This document shows, piece after piece, positions 29,776 through 39,186 of a DNA stretch of 47,510 nucleotides. This stretch comes from a virus, in IMG/VR virus record IMGVR_UViG_3300010430_006917, positions 1 to 47,510 of that record. One strand, written 5' to 3'. The position numbers and the translations under genes are program-made. Numbering within the stretch: position 1 is the stretch's first letter; the number at the start of each line of letters is the position of its first letter. The notes under the pieces are model-generated. The model saw nothing but the letters and a program-made list of their open reading frames with translations, searched no databases and was not told where the DNA came from.

Positions 29776-31281
29776 GTGAAGCCGACGCCTTGGCGCATCC
29801 CCCGGGAGTGGGCGGGCGAGACCTGCTTCATTCTCGGGGGTGGCGCTTCCCTCAAGGGCTTCGACGCCTCGATCCTGCGCGGGCGCGGTCGCGTCATCGG
29901 GGTCAAGGAGTCGGGCCTGACCCTCGCGCCATGGGCCGACGTGCTCTACTGGTGCGACCCGCGCTGGATAGACGCGAACTGGCAACGGCTGCACCTGCAC
30001 ACCGGCCAGTACAAGATCAGCCGCGCCGAGCTCGACAAGCGCGGCACCCCGAACATCCCGGACGGCAAGGCGAAGCGGATCACCGAGGCGCTGCTGGCGT
30101 CAGGCGTTCGCTACGTCCCGCGCGATCCGGTGACGCCCCTCTCGGTCGACCCGACGAAGACCGGCGCCGCAATCGATGCCGGCGGATCCGCGATCAACGT
30201 GGCCTCCCTGTTCGGGTCGCCGCTGATCGCCCTCCTGGGGTTCGAGTTCAGGCCGGTCGGCCACTGGCACGACCGCACGATCAAGGAGCCGGAAGCCGCC
30301 CATTACGAGCGCTTCATGGCGCCGATGGAGCGCATGACCGCCGCACTGCGCCAGGCCGGCGTCCGCGTCGTCAACTGCACGCCCGGTTCTGCGCTGACCT
30401 GCTTTCCCTTCCAGCCGCTCGAGGAGTTCCTCGCGATGGACTTCACTCCCCACGTCCGCACGCTGTTCCAGACGCGCGGTCGGCTGTCGACCTTCACGCC
30501 CGACGGCGGCTCGGCGGTCAACTGCCGGGTCATCCGCCAGGGCGGCGGAGAGCCGGTGCAGATGGGGCCGATCAAGGTCGTCGTCGACCGCACCCGGTTC
30601 CACGTCCGGCGCGCCGAGGTGGCATCGCCGGCCGCCGGCGACGTGCTGACCTTCGGCGGCAGCCCCTTCACCATCGATGCGGTGCAGCCGGTCGAGCGCG
30701 ACACCGACCAGCAGATGTGGCAGCTCGAAGCGTCCTGGGGCGCGACCGTCACCTATCGCAGCACGACCGGGTCCGGCATCACGCAGAGCCCGCCGCAGGG
30801 CTCCAGCTTCAAGGTCTACGCCGCGGCGCTGGCCGGGGTGTCGGCGATCTCGATAGACGCCACGTTCACCGTCGGCAAGCTGCTGGGCGGCGACACCTTC
30901 ACGATCGCGGGGGACGCGACGGTCTACACGATCGCCAGCCCGGTCGCCGCGTCGTCGAACCGCTTCACGAACGTGCCGTTCACGCCCGTGCTCGCCGCCG
31001 ATGCGGCCGAGGATGCGGCCGTCACCTTCGATTTCAGCCGCGACTACAGCGTCCGCGCCGCGATCGCCGGCTACTCGGCCGAGGAGATCGCGGGCGGCGT
31101 CCAGGTCGGCGACCGGCGCGTGGTCATCCTGGAGGACGCGCTGGACGATGCCGGCATGTCGGACAGCCCGAAGGCGACCGACCGGCTGACGTTCGAGGGC
31201 AAGCAGTTCACCGTCGTGAATGCCACGGCGATCTACGGCGACGGCGTTCCGGTCGCCTGGGATCTGCAGGTCCGGGGCTGA
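29776..31281 (+). CDS. fusion: DUF115-like domain + FII-like head-tail connector, 501 aa
   Basis: A GTG start five bases after the capsid stop. Residues 1-220 (WAGETCFILGGGASLKGFDA, APWADVLYWCDPRW, GGSAINVASLFGSPLIALLG, VVNCTPGSALTCFP) resemble DUF115-type domains, related to proteins that handle sugars in flagellin glycosylation clusters. From Met221 (MDFTPHVRTLFQTRGRLSTF) the protein is a lambda FII-like connector, followed by a second beta-rich connector-like segment (about 350-501). An in-frame ATG at 30436 has GAGGAG nine bases upstream, so a separate connector could also be made. Neither domain order nor fusion is usual in lambda. Confidence 0.7.
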   Translation: MKPTPWRIPREWAGETCFILGGGASLKGFDASILRGRGRVIGVKESGLTLAPWADVLYWCDPRWIDANWQRLHLHTGQYKISRAELDKRGTPNIPDGKAKRITEALLASGVRYVPRDPVTPLSVDPTKTGAAIDAGGSAINVASLFGSPLIALLGFEFRPVGHWHDRTIKEPEAAHYERFMAPMERMTAALRQAGVRVVNCTPGSALTCFPFQPLEEFLAMDFTPHVRTLFQTRGRLSTFTPDGGSAVNCRVIRQGGGEPVQMGPIKVVVDRTRFHVRRAEVASPAAGDVLTFGGSPFTIDAVQPVERDTDQQMWQLEASWGATVTYRSTTGSGITQSPPQGSSFKVYAAALAGVSAISIDATFTVGKLLGGDTFTIAGDATVYTIASPVAASSNRFTNVPFTPVLAADAAEDAAVTFDFSRDYSVRAAIAGYSAEEIAGGVQVGDRRVVILEDALDDAGMSDSPKATDRLTFEGKQFTVVNATAIYGDGVPVAWDLQVRG

Positions 31282-31898
31282 TGGCCCGCCTCAAGCCGCG
31301 CGAGGCCGTCGTCCACCTGCGGGAGCGGCTGACCGGCGAGCCTCGCCGGCAGATGCTGATCCGGGTGGCGCGCGAGACCATCGCCGAAGTGAGCGCCATC
31401 AACGACCGCGCGACAGGCCAGCGGGTCGGACACGAGGTCATCGTCGACGGGCGCCGTGGCGCGGCGATCGAGAGCGTGAAGCCCGGCGGCGTCGTGGTGG
31501 CCCTGTTCGCGGTCCGCGCGGCTGCGATCGACTTCACCTGGGAGGCCCTGGCGCAGCTTTCGCCGGTCGACCAGAACCCGAAGACCGTCGACAGCATCGT
31601 CTATCGCGACCGCCACCTGCTGCTGGTCAACGGCGAGGAGCGCGAGCCCCCGGTCGACGTGCAGCCCGACGACATCGTCACCTTCGTAAACCTGCTGCCC
31701 TACGCCCGGAAGATCGAAAAGGGCTGGTCGAAGAAGCAGGCGCCGGACGGGGTCTATGAGGCGGCGACCGCCATCGTGAAGGCGCGGTTCGGCAACATCG
31801 TCGACGTGCGGTTCTCCTACGGCACGTTCCTCGGCGCCACGGCTTCGCGCGACACCAGGTACCCGTACATCCAGCTCTCGCCGAAGAGGCGCCGATGA
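31281..31898 (+). CDS. tail completion/minor tail protein, gpZ position, 205 aa
   Basis: TGATG overlap with the preceding gene. The region ESVKPGGVVVALFAVRAAAI, GEEREPPVDVQPDDIVTFVN, and a C-terminal FGNIVDVRFSYGTFLGATAS are the parts I would use for a search. By position between FII and U it corresponds to gpZ, which matures the head-proximal end of the tail. Functional call rests mainly on synteny. Confidence 0.65.
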   Translation: MARLKPREAVVHLRERLTGEPRRQMLIRVARETIAEVSAINDRATGQRVGHEVIVDGRRGAAIESVKPGGVVVALFAVRAAAIDFTWEALAQLSPVDQNPKTVDSIVYRDRHLLLVNGEEREPPVDVQPDDIVTFVNLLPYARKIEKGWSKKQAPDGVYEAATAIVKARFGNIVDVRFSYGTFLGATASRDTRYPYIQLSPKRRR

Positions 31899-32311
31899 CC
31901 AGCGCCATCGTCAAGGCTGCCGTCGAGACCATCCTCGCCGGCTGGGACGAGACCGCCGCGCCGATCAAGCGGCCGAACGAGACCTTCACGCCGCCGGCGG
32001 GCCCGTGGGCGATGATCGCCTATCCGGGGTCCGGCATCCGCCGGGCAGACATCGGGGCGCCCGATGCGCCGATGTGGGACGAGGCCGGCGCCTTCATGGT
32101 GCACGTCATGGTCCCGCTCGGCGCCACCGAGGCCGCTGCCGACGCGGTTGGAGACGGCCTCTGGGAGCTGTTCCGCGGCGAGGAACAGAACGGCGTCCGC
32201 TTCGATGAGCGCCTGCCGGGCACCTCCGGCGAGCGCGAGATCCCCGGCCTCGAGGGCGTGTTCTGGGGCATCTCCTACGGCATCACGTTCCGCCTGCTCG
32301 CGGTCGGCTGA
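31895..32311 (+). CDS. tail terminator-like protein, gpU position (DUF4128-like), 138 aa
   Basis: The sequence MTSAIVKAAVETILAGWDET...IKRPNETFTPPAGPWAMIAY is the standard start of phage tail terminator proteins, and the length fits. It caps the tail tube and sets its length with the tape measure. ATGA overlap upstream. Confidence 0.8.
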   Translation: MTSAIVKAAVETILAGWDETAAPIKRPNETFTPPAGPWAMIAYPGSGIRRADIGAPDAPMWDEAGAFMVHVMVPLGATEAAADAVGDGLWELFRGEEQNGVRFDERLPGTSGEREIPGLEGVFWGISYGITFRLLAVG

Positions 32312-32386
32312 CCGCTCCCGACACCCCCGATCCACCACGGCGCCCGCTTGCGGCGGCGCTCTCTCGTTCCCTGAAAGGAGGCCGAC

Positions 32387-33589
32387 ATGGCGACCGCTTC
32401 GTATCTCGCTGGCACCGATTCCAACGATCTCGAACTCTCCCATGCGACCGAGGCGACCTGGGGCACCTCCCCGGCGACCTCGGGCGCCTATCAGAAGTTC
32501 CGGGTCAACTCCGAGGGCTTCAGCGAGCAGAAGAACCGCACGCGGCCGGGCGAGATCCGCTCCGACTGGCAGGTCTCGGCCGCCGTCACCCAGGACGTCC
32601 AGGCCCGCGGCAACCTGCAGTTCGGTATCTCCTACAACAACACCGACGCCCTGCTGGCCGGCCTGCTGACCGGCGCGTGGACCGCGAATCTGGCGATCTC
32701 TGCCACCGGCATCGCCGCCGCCCAGACCGCGTCGGACGGTTCGGCCGGCACATTCACCGGCGTCGCCAGCGACTTCGACGACGTGACTGTCGGCCAGTGG
32801 ATCAAGGTCGCGGGCTTCTCGACCTCGGGCGCGAACGGGTATTTCCGCGTCACCGCCAAGAACACCGACGGGTCGCAGATCACCGTCGCGCCGGGGCCGG
32901 CGGACGATGCCGGCGGCACCGCCGAGACCATCACGATCACCGGCTCGATGCTGCGCAACGCGACGACCTTCAACAGCTTCTCGATCCAGAAGCGGCTGAG
33001 TTCGGCGATCGGCTTCATCTACCCGGGCACCTTCTTCACCGGCGGCCAGATCAACGCCGCCCGCGGCCAGTTCTTCAGCGGCACGCTCGACGCGCTGTGC
33101 AAGAACGAGACGAAGGCCGCCACCGAGGTCGGCTCGAACCCGGTCGCCGCGCCGACGGCCAAGGTGATGAACACGGTCGGGCACTTCCAGAGCCTTAACA
33201 TCGACGGCACGGCGACGACGTCGAAGATCATGAACCTGAACACCACGATCAGCCGCGACGGTGCGGCCCTGGCGTTCGCGCTCGGCAGCTCGGACGCGCA
33301 GGGCGTCGGGTCCGTCGGCGGCCTGAACGTGAGCATCCAGACCGAGATCTACTTCGCCGACTACGACCTGTACGACGCCTACAAGGCCGAGACGGAGAAG
33401 GAGTTCAGCTACCGCGTCACGGACACGGCGGGGAACACCTACATCATCACGATCCCGATCGTGGTGCTCGGCACCTCCACGATCACCATCGGCGGACCGA
33501 ACCAGCCCGTGATGGCGCGGTTCGAGGGCATGGCCGATCCGTCCAGCACCTACGGCTGCTCGATCCAACTCGACCGCATGGCGGCCTGA
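32387..33589 (+). CDS. major tail tube protein, gpV position, 400 aa
   Basis: AAAGGAGG seven bases before the ATG. N-terminal ELSHATEATWGTSPATSGAY, KFRVNSEGFSEQKNRTRPGE and TQDVQARGNLQFGISYNNTD are typical of phage tail tube proteins (IPR044000-like group, named from memory). At about residues 110-190 there is an inserted beta-rich domain (FDDVTVGQWIKVAGFSTSGA) that may decorate the tube surface, as the lambda V Ig domain does. Followed by a strong double hairpin. Confidence 0.85.
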   Translation: MATASYLAGTDSNDLELSHATEATWGTSPATSGAYQKFRVNSEGFSEQKNRTRPGEIRSDWQVSAAVTQDVQARGNLQFGISYNNTDALLAGLLTGAWTANLAISATGIAAAQTASDGSAGTFTGVASDFDDVTVGQWIKVAGFSTSGANGYFRVTAKNTDGSQITVAPGPADDAGGTAETITITGSMLRNATTFNSFSIQKRLSSAIGFIYPGTFFTGGQINAARGQFFSGTLDALCKNETKAATEVGSNPVAAPTAKVMNTVGHFQSLNIDGTATTSKIMNLNTTISRDGAALAFALGSSDAQGVGSVGGLNVSIQTEIYFADYDLYDAYKAETEKEFSYRVTDTAGNTYIITIPIVVLGTSTITIGGPNQPVMARFEGMADPSSTYGCSIQLDRMAA

Positions 33590-33629
33590 TCCGCGGCATC
33601 CCCAGCACCCGCTCCGGCGGGGATCTGAA

Positions 33630-33677
33630 CGTCACGCGCGTGACGGGCGGCCGGGTGTTGCTGGGCACCCGGCCGCC
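33630..33677 (+). other. two adjacent strong hairpins after the tail tube gene
   Basis: CGTCACGCGCGTGACG (33630-33645) is a perfect 16-bp palindrome. Next to it, GGCGGCCGGGTG (33646-33657) pairs perfectly with CACCCGGCCGCC (33666-33677), a 12-bp stem. No U-tract follows. Such structures between a highly and a weakly expressed gene can stabilise the upstream message or attenuate downstream transcription. Confidence 0.65.
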
Positions 33678-33708
33678 ACCCCCAGCATCCAGCGAAAGGA
33701 CCAGCATC

Positions 33709-34167
33709 ATGGACATCAGCGAATTCGCGGTCGACGTCGACCTCTACGAGCAGGGCAAGCGCATCGAGTTCGGCCAGGGCGCCCACATCTGCATCCGCTC
33801 GGCCGGCTCGGAGCGGGCGCAGAAGGTGCGCGAGCGCCTGTACAAGCCCTATGCAACCTGGAAGGAGATCCCGGCCGACATCCTGGCGCGCATCCACGCC
33901 GACTGGCTGGCGCAGGGCCTGGTGACGGAGTTCGTCGGCTTCACCGACGACGGCAAGGCGATCGATGTCGACCTGTCGAGCGCCGAGGATCAGAAGCGGT
34001 TCGCGGCGCTGCTGGTGAAGCCGAAGTTCAAGGCGTTCCGGGGCAAGATGCTCCAGATCGCGCTCGACGAGGCGAACTTCCAGGCCGCGGCCGACGAGGC
34101 GACGGAAAAAAACTCCGCGAGTACGCCCGCTGGCGGTTCGGCTGGGGGCGGCAAGCCGAAGAGCTGA
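33709..34167 (+). CDS. tail assembly chaperone, gpG analogue, 152 aa
   Basis: The protein begins MDISEFAVDVDLYEQGKRIE and ends in a short Ser/Gly tail after the slippery site. Position between major tail and tape measure is that of lambda G. It coats the tape measure with the frameshifted GT form during tail assembly. Confidence 0.85.
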   Translation: MDISEFAVDVDLYEQGKRIEFGQGAHICIRSAGSERAQKVRERLYKPYATWKEIPADILARIHADWLAQGLVTEFVGFTDDGKAIDVDLSSAEDQKRFAALLVKPKFKAFRGKMLQIALDEANFQAAADEATEKNSASTPAGGSAGGGKPKS

Positions 34168-34454
34168 TCAGGGCGCACATCGAGATCGGTGAGGATGTTC
34201 CCGAGCACCTCGCCGACCCGCCCGACCTGAATCCCTGGATCCTCCGCTACTGGCGGGCATTCGTCGGCACCGATGCGGACCGGCCGGTCGGTATGTCGGC
34301 CGGCTCGATCCCTTCCGGGGCGATCATCCAGTGGATGCGCGACGTCGAGGGCGAGACAGACCGGGTCGAGATCGCGCGGGCTGTTCGGATGGTCCGTGCC
34401 ATCGACGACGAAAGCTGGCCGCTCAGGACCGAGAAGAAGCCGGCGGCAGAGTGA
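33709..34454 (+). CDS. tail assembly chaperone fusion, gpGT analogue, by -1 frameshift, 248 aa
   Basis: After A AAA AAC (34107-34113) the -1 frame is open from codon CTC (34113) to the stop at 34452-34454. It encodes LREYARWRFGWGRQAEELIR...VPEHLADPPDLNPWILRYWR. This T part has no start of its own and looks like real protein, so it must be made by frameshifting, as in lambda and most long-tailed phages. The first 135 residues are shared with G. Confidence 0.85.
34107..34113 (+). promoter_or_regulatory. programmed -1 frameshift slippery site, AAAAAAC
   Basis: A canonical X-XXY-YYZ heptamer read GAA-AAA-AAC in frame 0. A perfect 7-bp stem (TTCGGCT 34137-34143, AGCCGAA 34154-34160, G-rich loop) begins 23 nt downstream and may stimulate slippage, though the spacing is long. 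Confidence 0.88.
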
Positions 34455-34550
34455 GGTCGCCGGCTTCTCTGCGACATCCGCCCCCAGGTGTGGCGGTTCG
34501 ACCTGCAGTGCCGGCCCCGTACCTGCACAACCGTCGCTGGCGGAGGCTTC

Positions 34551-37500
34551 ATGGCCGTCGAGATGAACCAGGTCATCGAGGAAGTCACGATCCTCGACAA
34601 GACGCAGGCCGGTGCCGATGCGGCGGTGCGCTCGATGGAGCGCGTGGCCGACGGCGCCGACAAGATGTCGGCCGGGGTCAAGGTCAGCGCCTCCGGCTTC
34701 GAGGTTCTGAACAAGGCCCAGGCCAGCGCGGCCAGCGCCCTCAATCGACTGAAAGCCCAGACCGACCCGACCGAGGCGGCAATCCAGAGACTGGCCCGGG
34801 CCGAGCAGGTGCTCGACCGGGCGATCAGGCAGGGTGTCAGCACCGAGGAAGAGAAGATCCGGGTACTCGGTCAACTCCGGCGGCAACTGTCCGGGGTGTC
34901 TACAGCGAACGACAACGCCGCTCGGTCGGTTGCTACTGGCGCCGCGCACTATCGCCAGTTCGGCACGGTCGCACAGCAGGCGGGGTATCAGGTCGGCGAC
35001 TTCTTCACGCAGCTCGCCAGCGGGCAAGGCATCATTCGGCCCCTGATTCAGCAGGGCACGCAGTTCATCTCGATGTTCGGGCCATGGGGGGCGATTCTCG
35101 GTGCTGCCGGTGCCGTGGTCGGCGCGCTGGCGGTGATGCTCTTCGATATGGGCGATGGCGCATCTGCGGCTGAGAAGGCCGTCAAGTCGTATGACGCCGC
35201 CGTCGGAGCCGTGGACCGCAACCTTCAGCAGGCCATCGCCTCCGGGCGCACCCTGCGTAGCGGGTTCGACGAAGAGTCGACCAGCGTCCAGGACCTGACC
35301 AGGCACTATGCCAGCCTCTCGGACACGATGCGCGAGGTCGAGCGCCTGCGCCTGACCGCGGCGCGGAACCAGGTCGTCGAGGCGATCGCCGATCAGCGCG
35401 CGGCGCTCGGCGGCCTGCTCGACGAGTTGGACGATGCGGCCGAGCTGTCGCGGCGCATGTCCGAGGTCGGCACGCAGATGCCGATGGGCCAGCAGCCGGA
35501 AAGCGTGCTCGAGATGGTCCGGGCGCTCGACGAGTTCCGTCGCGCGGCGCCTGACGATATCGAGGCGGCCGGCCGGCTTGCCGTCGCGCTCGACAAGGTG
35601 GCACAGCAGGGCGGCCCGTTCTCCGACGCGGCCCGCAAGGCGGCTCTGGCGCTGGCCGACCCGGCTACCAAGTCGGCAGAGCTTGCCGACAAGCTGCGGC
35701 TGCTCGACGCCAATATGGCGGTCCTGGCCGGCACCGCGACCGCGACCCAGAAGGAGCTGATCAACACCGGCGACGGGATCAGCAAGGTCGATAAGGCCGC
35801 CGCCGCCCTCGCCGACCAGCGGGCCGACACGATTGAGGGCCTGCAGGAAGAACTGCGCTACCAGCAGAATCTCCGGCAAGCCTATGGCCAGGGCGAAGAG
35901 GCGATCAACGCGGTCAAGGATGCCCGCGAGGCCGACCAGATCATCCAGAAGCTCAAGCTCGACCAGGACGGGCTCGAAGCTGACCTGATCCGCGAACTGA
36001 TCCAGCGACGGAACGAGGAAAAGCGCGCCATCGAGGGCATCACCGACGCCCAGAAGGAGGCGGAGGCGCAGGCCAAGAAGCTGGCGGCGGAACAGAAGAA
36101 GGCCGCCGAGGAGGCCGCCAAGGCATACGAGAAGGTCATCGACCGGATCGGCGAGTTCTCGGAACAGGCGTTGGGCGACTCGTTCTTCAAGACCCTCAAG
36201 GGCGAGACCGTCGACTTCGCTGAGTTCTTCGAAGACACCATCCTGCGCGCGCTGGCGAACGTGCTGGCCGCTGCGGCGACCCAGCAGATCGTGATCCCGA
36301 TCGCGACGCAGGTGGTCGGCGGCGTGCCGGGCCTGTTCGGGCTGTCCGGACAGGCTGCGGGGGTGGCTCAGTCGGCGGCCGGCAGCGGGCTGTTCGGCAG
36401 CGGCAACCCGCTGTCGAGCATCACGAACCTGATTCCGACGGACGGGCTGTTCAACAACTTCGCGATGTCCGGTCTCGGGCAGTCGTTGGGGCTGTCCTAC
36501 GGGGCCGGCACGCTGGCGACGGCGCCGGGGATGTTCTTTGCGGGCGGCGCGGTCCCGGCCGGGGTGGCCTCCACGGTATCGGGCGGGCTGGCAGCCACGG
36601 GCCCGCTGGGCGGTTTCGGAACGGTGGCTGGTGGCGCGACGGCATCCTCCGGCGGCGCTATCGGCGCTGCGACGGCCGGCGGTTCCTTGGCTGCGTCCGG
36701 CGGTCTGACCGGTCTCGGCGCCAGCCTGGGTGCCGCGCTGCCCTATATCGGTATCGGTCTCGCCCTGCTGTCGATCCTCGGTCCCTCGCTGTTCGGCGGG
36801 AATCCAAGCGTTGGGCCGGTCGGTATCGCCGACTTCAGCCCCGGTCTCGGCCACCGCAAGGCGTTCGACGTCGCCGGGATCGATCCGTTCACTGCCGACA
36901 ACGGCGGCAACGGCGAGTCCCTGCGCCCGATTGCCGAGGCTATCGCCGACCTGATCGCCGACTCAGCCGACCGGTTCAGCGCGACGATAGAGGAATCGCT
37001 GCGGTTCCGGGTCGCGAACTACCAGGGCCCGGAGAGCGGCAGCGGCCGGTCGCAGGGTTTCGAGGTCAACGCCTTCATCCGCGGCGAGGCGGAGAAGCGC
37101 GTCGCCGAGGGGCAGAGCCAGGAACGGGCGATCTTCGAGGCGTTGAAGTTCGCGGTCCAGGAGGCGTTCAAGTTCGACAGCGCCACGCTGGCCGAGGCTG
37201 CGGCAAACACCGCGGCAACCACGACCGAAGGGCTGCTGGCCGACCTCGAGTTCGCCGACCACTTCGAGCGGCTTGGCAAGGCACTGGATGATCTCGGACA
37301 GGGTGTCGACGCCAACACCCTGGCGCTGGCGCAGTCGACGGTGGCGACTCAGGATGCGGCGCGGACTTGGGTCGAGCAGAACGGGCAGCCTGTCGTCGAC
37401 AGCCTGTCGAAGGCTCTGGAGCTGTTCCCGGCCGAAGTGACCAAGCAGGTCGGCGAACGGAAGGCCGTCAAGAGTGTCCTGGTCGGCACCCGCGGCGAGG

Positions 37501-39182
37501 ATGAGCGCTATCTGAACCCCGGCGACGCCGGCTACGACGCGGCCATGGCGGCGCCTGGCGCGCGGGTGTTCGACCGGATCATCGGCACCAGCGAAGAGGT
37601 CACGGCGAAGTCGGACAACTACGCCGCCAACTTGGAGCGGGTCGGGCTCGCCACCGAGATCGCCACCGGCAGCATCGACCAGCTCGTCCAGCAGATCACC
37701 GGCGAGTGGGACCCGGCGCTCAAGGGCCCGTTCGCCCAGGCGCTGGAGACCGGCAACGCCCGCCTGGATGCGCTGAAGGGCACGATTGAGGACGTCAACG
37801 ACCAGATCGAGGCCGCGAACACCGCATTCCCCGAGCTGAACGCCTCGCTGATCGACACCACCCAGGTGATCGCCGACGCGACCGACGCCCTGCAGGCCAG
37901 CCTGCAGAAGGACTTCAACGACAGCATCCAGGCGCAGACCAACGCCGCCAACGGGCTGGGGGTGATCAACACGATCCAGGGATTCGTCGACGCCCGCGAC
38001 GTGAACCTCAGCGATGCGGCGGCCCTGGGCATCCAGTATCCGCAGGACCGCTCGAACCCCGTCCAGGGGCTGTTCGAGGCGCAGATCCGGCAGTCGTTGG
38101 GTGGCGCGTCGCTGGCGGACCTGAACAACATCCTCAATTCCGGCCAGATCGTGGACGACGGCGCACGCGCCATCATCACCACGATCCTGAACGAGCAGGC
38201 CCTGGCGGCGGTGCGCCAGGACGAGCTGGCGGGCCTACAGGACCTGCGCGGCGAGACCGACGCGTTCGCCAAGGCCGCGAACGACAATGCCCGGCGGCTG
38301 CGCCAGGCGGCGGCCGGGCTGCTGGTCGACCCGAACCTGTCGCCGCTGTCACCGCTGGACCGGTTGAACGAGGCCCGCCGGCAGTTCCAGGCGGCGTTCG
38401 ACCTAGCCAACGACGGCACGCCGAACGACGCCGAGAGCCAGGACGCGATCCAGCGGCTGCCGGACCTGTCGCAGACCCTGCTGGAGGCGGCGCGCGATTA
38501 CTACGCCAGCTCGGCCGGGTACCAGGATGAGTTCAACCGGGTCCAGGCGGCGCTGGCGTCGACCGCGTCGCGGCAGGAGTCGATCGAGGAGCAGCAGCTG
38601 GGCGTGCTAAAGTCGATCGACGAGCAGATCGGCGCGCTGGGCGGGCTGAGCGGCACGCCGTCCGACACGGCGGCCGCCGGCGGCTTCGACTTCGGGCGCA
38701 ATCCGGACCGAAACCGGAACATCTACAACGCCCTGGCGGCAGTCGGGCTGCCGACCCCGACGGGCTTCGGGCAGGGCCAGCTGAACGCGCTGCGCGATCA
38801 GAACCCGGCGGTCGATGCGATCGTGCGGGCGCTCGGCTTCGCGTCCGGCGGCGTGTTCGTCAACGGCGTGCCGGTGAACCTGTACGGCAACGGCGACATC
38901 TTCGACCGCCCCACCCTGTTCGGCATGGGCGGCGGCCTGGGCGTGCTGGGCGAGGCCGGACCGGAGGCGATCATGCCGCTGGAGCGGATCGGCGGCCGGC
39001 TGGGCGTGCGCGCGGCACCGGCAGCGAACGACCGGGGCGTGGTGGCCGAGCTGCGCGGACTGCGGTCGGACATGGCCGGCCTGCGCGCCGACATGGCGCG
39101 GTCCGAGGCCCGGGTCGAGGGGCTGGCGCGGCAGATCCAGTCTTCGGGCATCATGCGCGGTCGCCTGCGGGTCGGGGGCTGA
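34551..39182 (+). CDS. tail tape measure protein, 1543 aa
   Basis: Start at 34551 (GGAGG five bases upstream); the earlier GTG at 34488 is less likely. N-terminus MAVEMNQVIEEVTILDKTQA, long helical stretches with a hydrophobic segment (FISMFGPWGAILGAAGAVVG, about residues 168-187), Gly/Ala-rich membrane-prone region (about 600-760), and C-terminal GEAGPEAIMPLERIGG, the classic tape-measure ending. Lambda-like tapes of this length imply a tail of roughly 200 nm, by the usual 1.5 angstrom per residue. Confidence 0.95.
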   Translation: MAVEMNQVIEEVTILDKTQAGADAAVRSMERVADGADKMSAGVKVSASGFEVLNKAQASAASALNRLKAQTDPTEAAIQRLARAEQVLDRAIRQGVSTEEEKIRVLGQLRRQLSGVSTANDNAARSVATGAAHYRQFGTVAQQAGYQVGDFFTQLASGQGIIRPLIQQGTQFISMFGPWGAILGAAGAVVGALAVMLFDMGDGASAAEKAVKSYDAAVGAVDRNLQQAIASGRTLRSGFDEESTSVQDLTRHYASLSDTMREVERLRLTAARNQVVEAIADQRAALGGLLDELDDAAELSRRMSEVGTQMPMGQQPESVLEMVRALDEFRRAAPDDIEAAGRLAVALDKVAQQGGPFSDAARKAALALADPATKSAELADKLRLLDANMAVLAGTATATQKELINTGDGISKVDKAAAALADQRADTIEGLQEELRYQQNLRQAYGQGEEAINAVKDAREADQIIQKLKLDQDGLEADLIRELIQRRNEEKRAIEGITDAQKEAEAQAKKLAAEQKKAAEEAAKAYEKVIDRIGEFSEQALGDSFFKTLKGETVDFAEFFEDTILRALANVLAAAATQQIVIPIATQVVGGVPGLFGLSGQAAGVAQSAAGSGLFGSGNPLSSITNLIPTDGLFNNFAMSGLGQSLGLSYGAGTLATAPGMFFAGGAVPAGVASTVSGGLAATGPLGGFGTVAGGATASSGGAIGAATAGGSLAASGGLTGLGASLGAALPYIGIGLALLSILGPSLFGGNPSVGPVGIADFSPGLGHRKAFDVAGIDPFTADNGGNGESLRPIAEAIADLIADSADRFSATIEESLRFRVANYQGPESGSGRSQGFEVNAFIRGEAEKRVAEGQSQERAIFEALKFAVQEAFKFDSATLAEAAANTAATTTEGLLADLEFADHFERLGKALDDLGQGVDANTLALAQSTVATQDAARTWVEQNGQPVVDSLSKALELFPAEVTKQVGERKAVKSVLVGTRGEDERYLNPGDAGYDAAMAAPGARVFDRIIGTSEEVTAKSDNYAANLERVGLATEIATGSIDQLVQQITGEWDPALKGPFAQALETGNARLDALKGTIEDVNDQIEAANTAFPELNASLIDTTQVIADATDALQASLQKDFNDSIQAQTNAANGLGVINTIQGFVDARDVNLSDAAALGIQYPQDRSNPVQGLFEAQIRQSLGGASLADLNNILNSGQIVDDGARAIITTILNEQALAAVRQDELAGLQDLRGETDAFAKAANDNARRLRQAAAGLLVDPNLSPLSPLDRLNEARRQFQAAFDLANDGTPNDAESQDAIQRLPDLSQTLLEAARDYYASSAGYQDEFNRVQAALASTASRQESIEEQQLGVLKSIDEQIGALGGLSGTPSDTAAAGGFDFGRNPDRNRNIYNALAAVGLPTPTGFGQGQLNALRDQNPAVDAIVRALGFASGGVFVNGVPVNLYGNGDIFDRPTLFGMGGGLGVLGEAGPEAIMPLERIGGRLGVRAAPAANDRGVVAELRGLRSDMAGLRADMARSEARVEGLARQIQSSGIMRGRLRVGG

Positions 39183-39186
39183 GGCC

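Noticed and set aside
31817-33568. 583-codon reverse-strand frame across the tail terminator and tail tube genes
   Set aside because: Antisense shadow; composition is dominated by Arg, Gly, Asp and Val, and forward genes fit lambda synteny.
33990-36854. 954-codon reverse-strand frame under the tape measure gene
   Set aside because: The forward strand encodes a typical tape measure and the frameshifted chaperone; the reverse frame has no recognisable domain.
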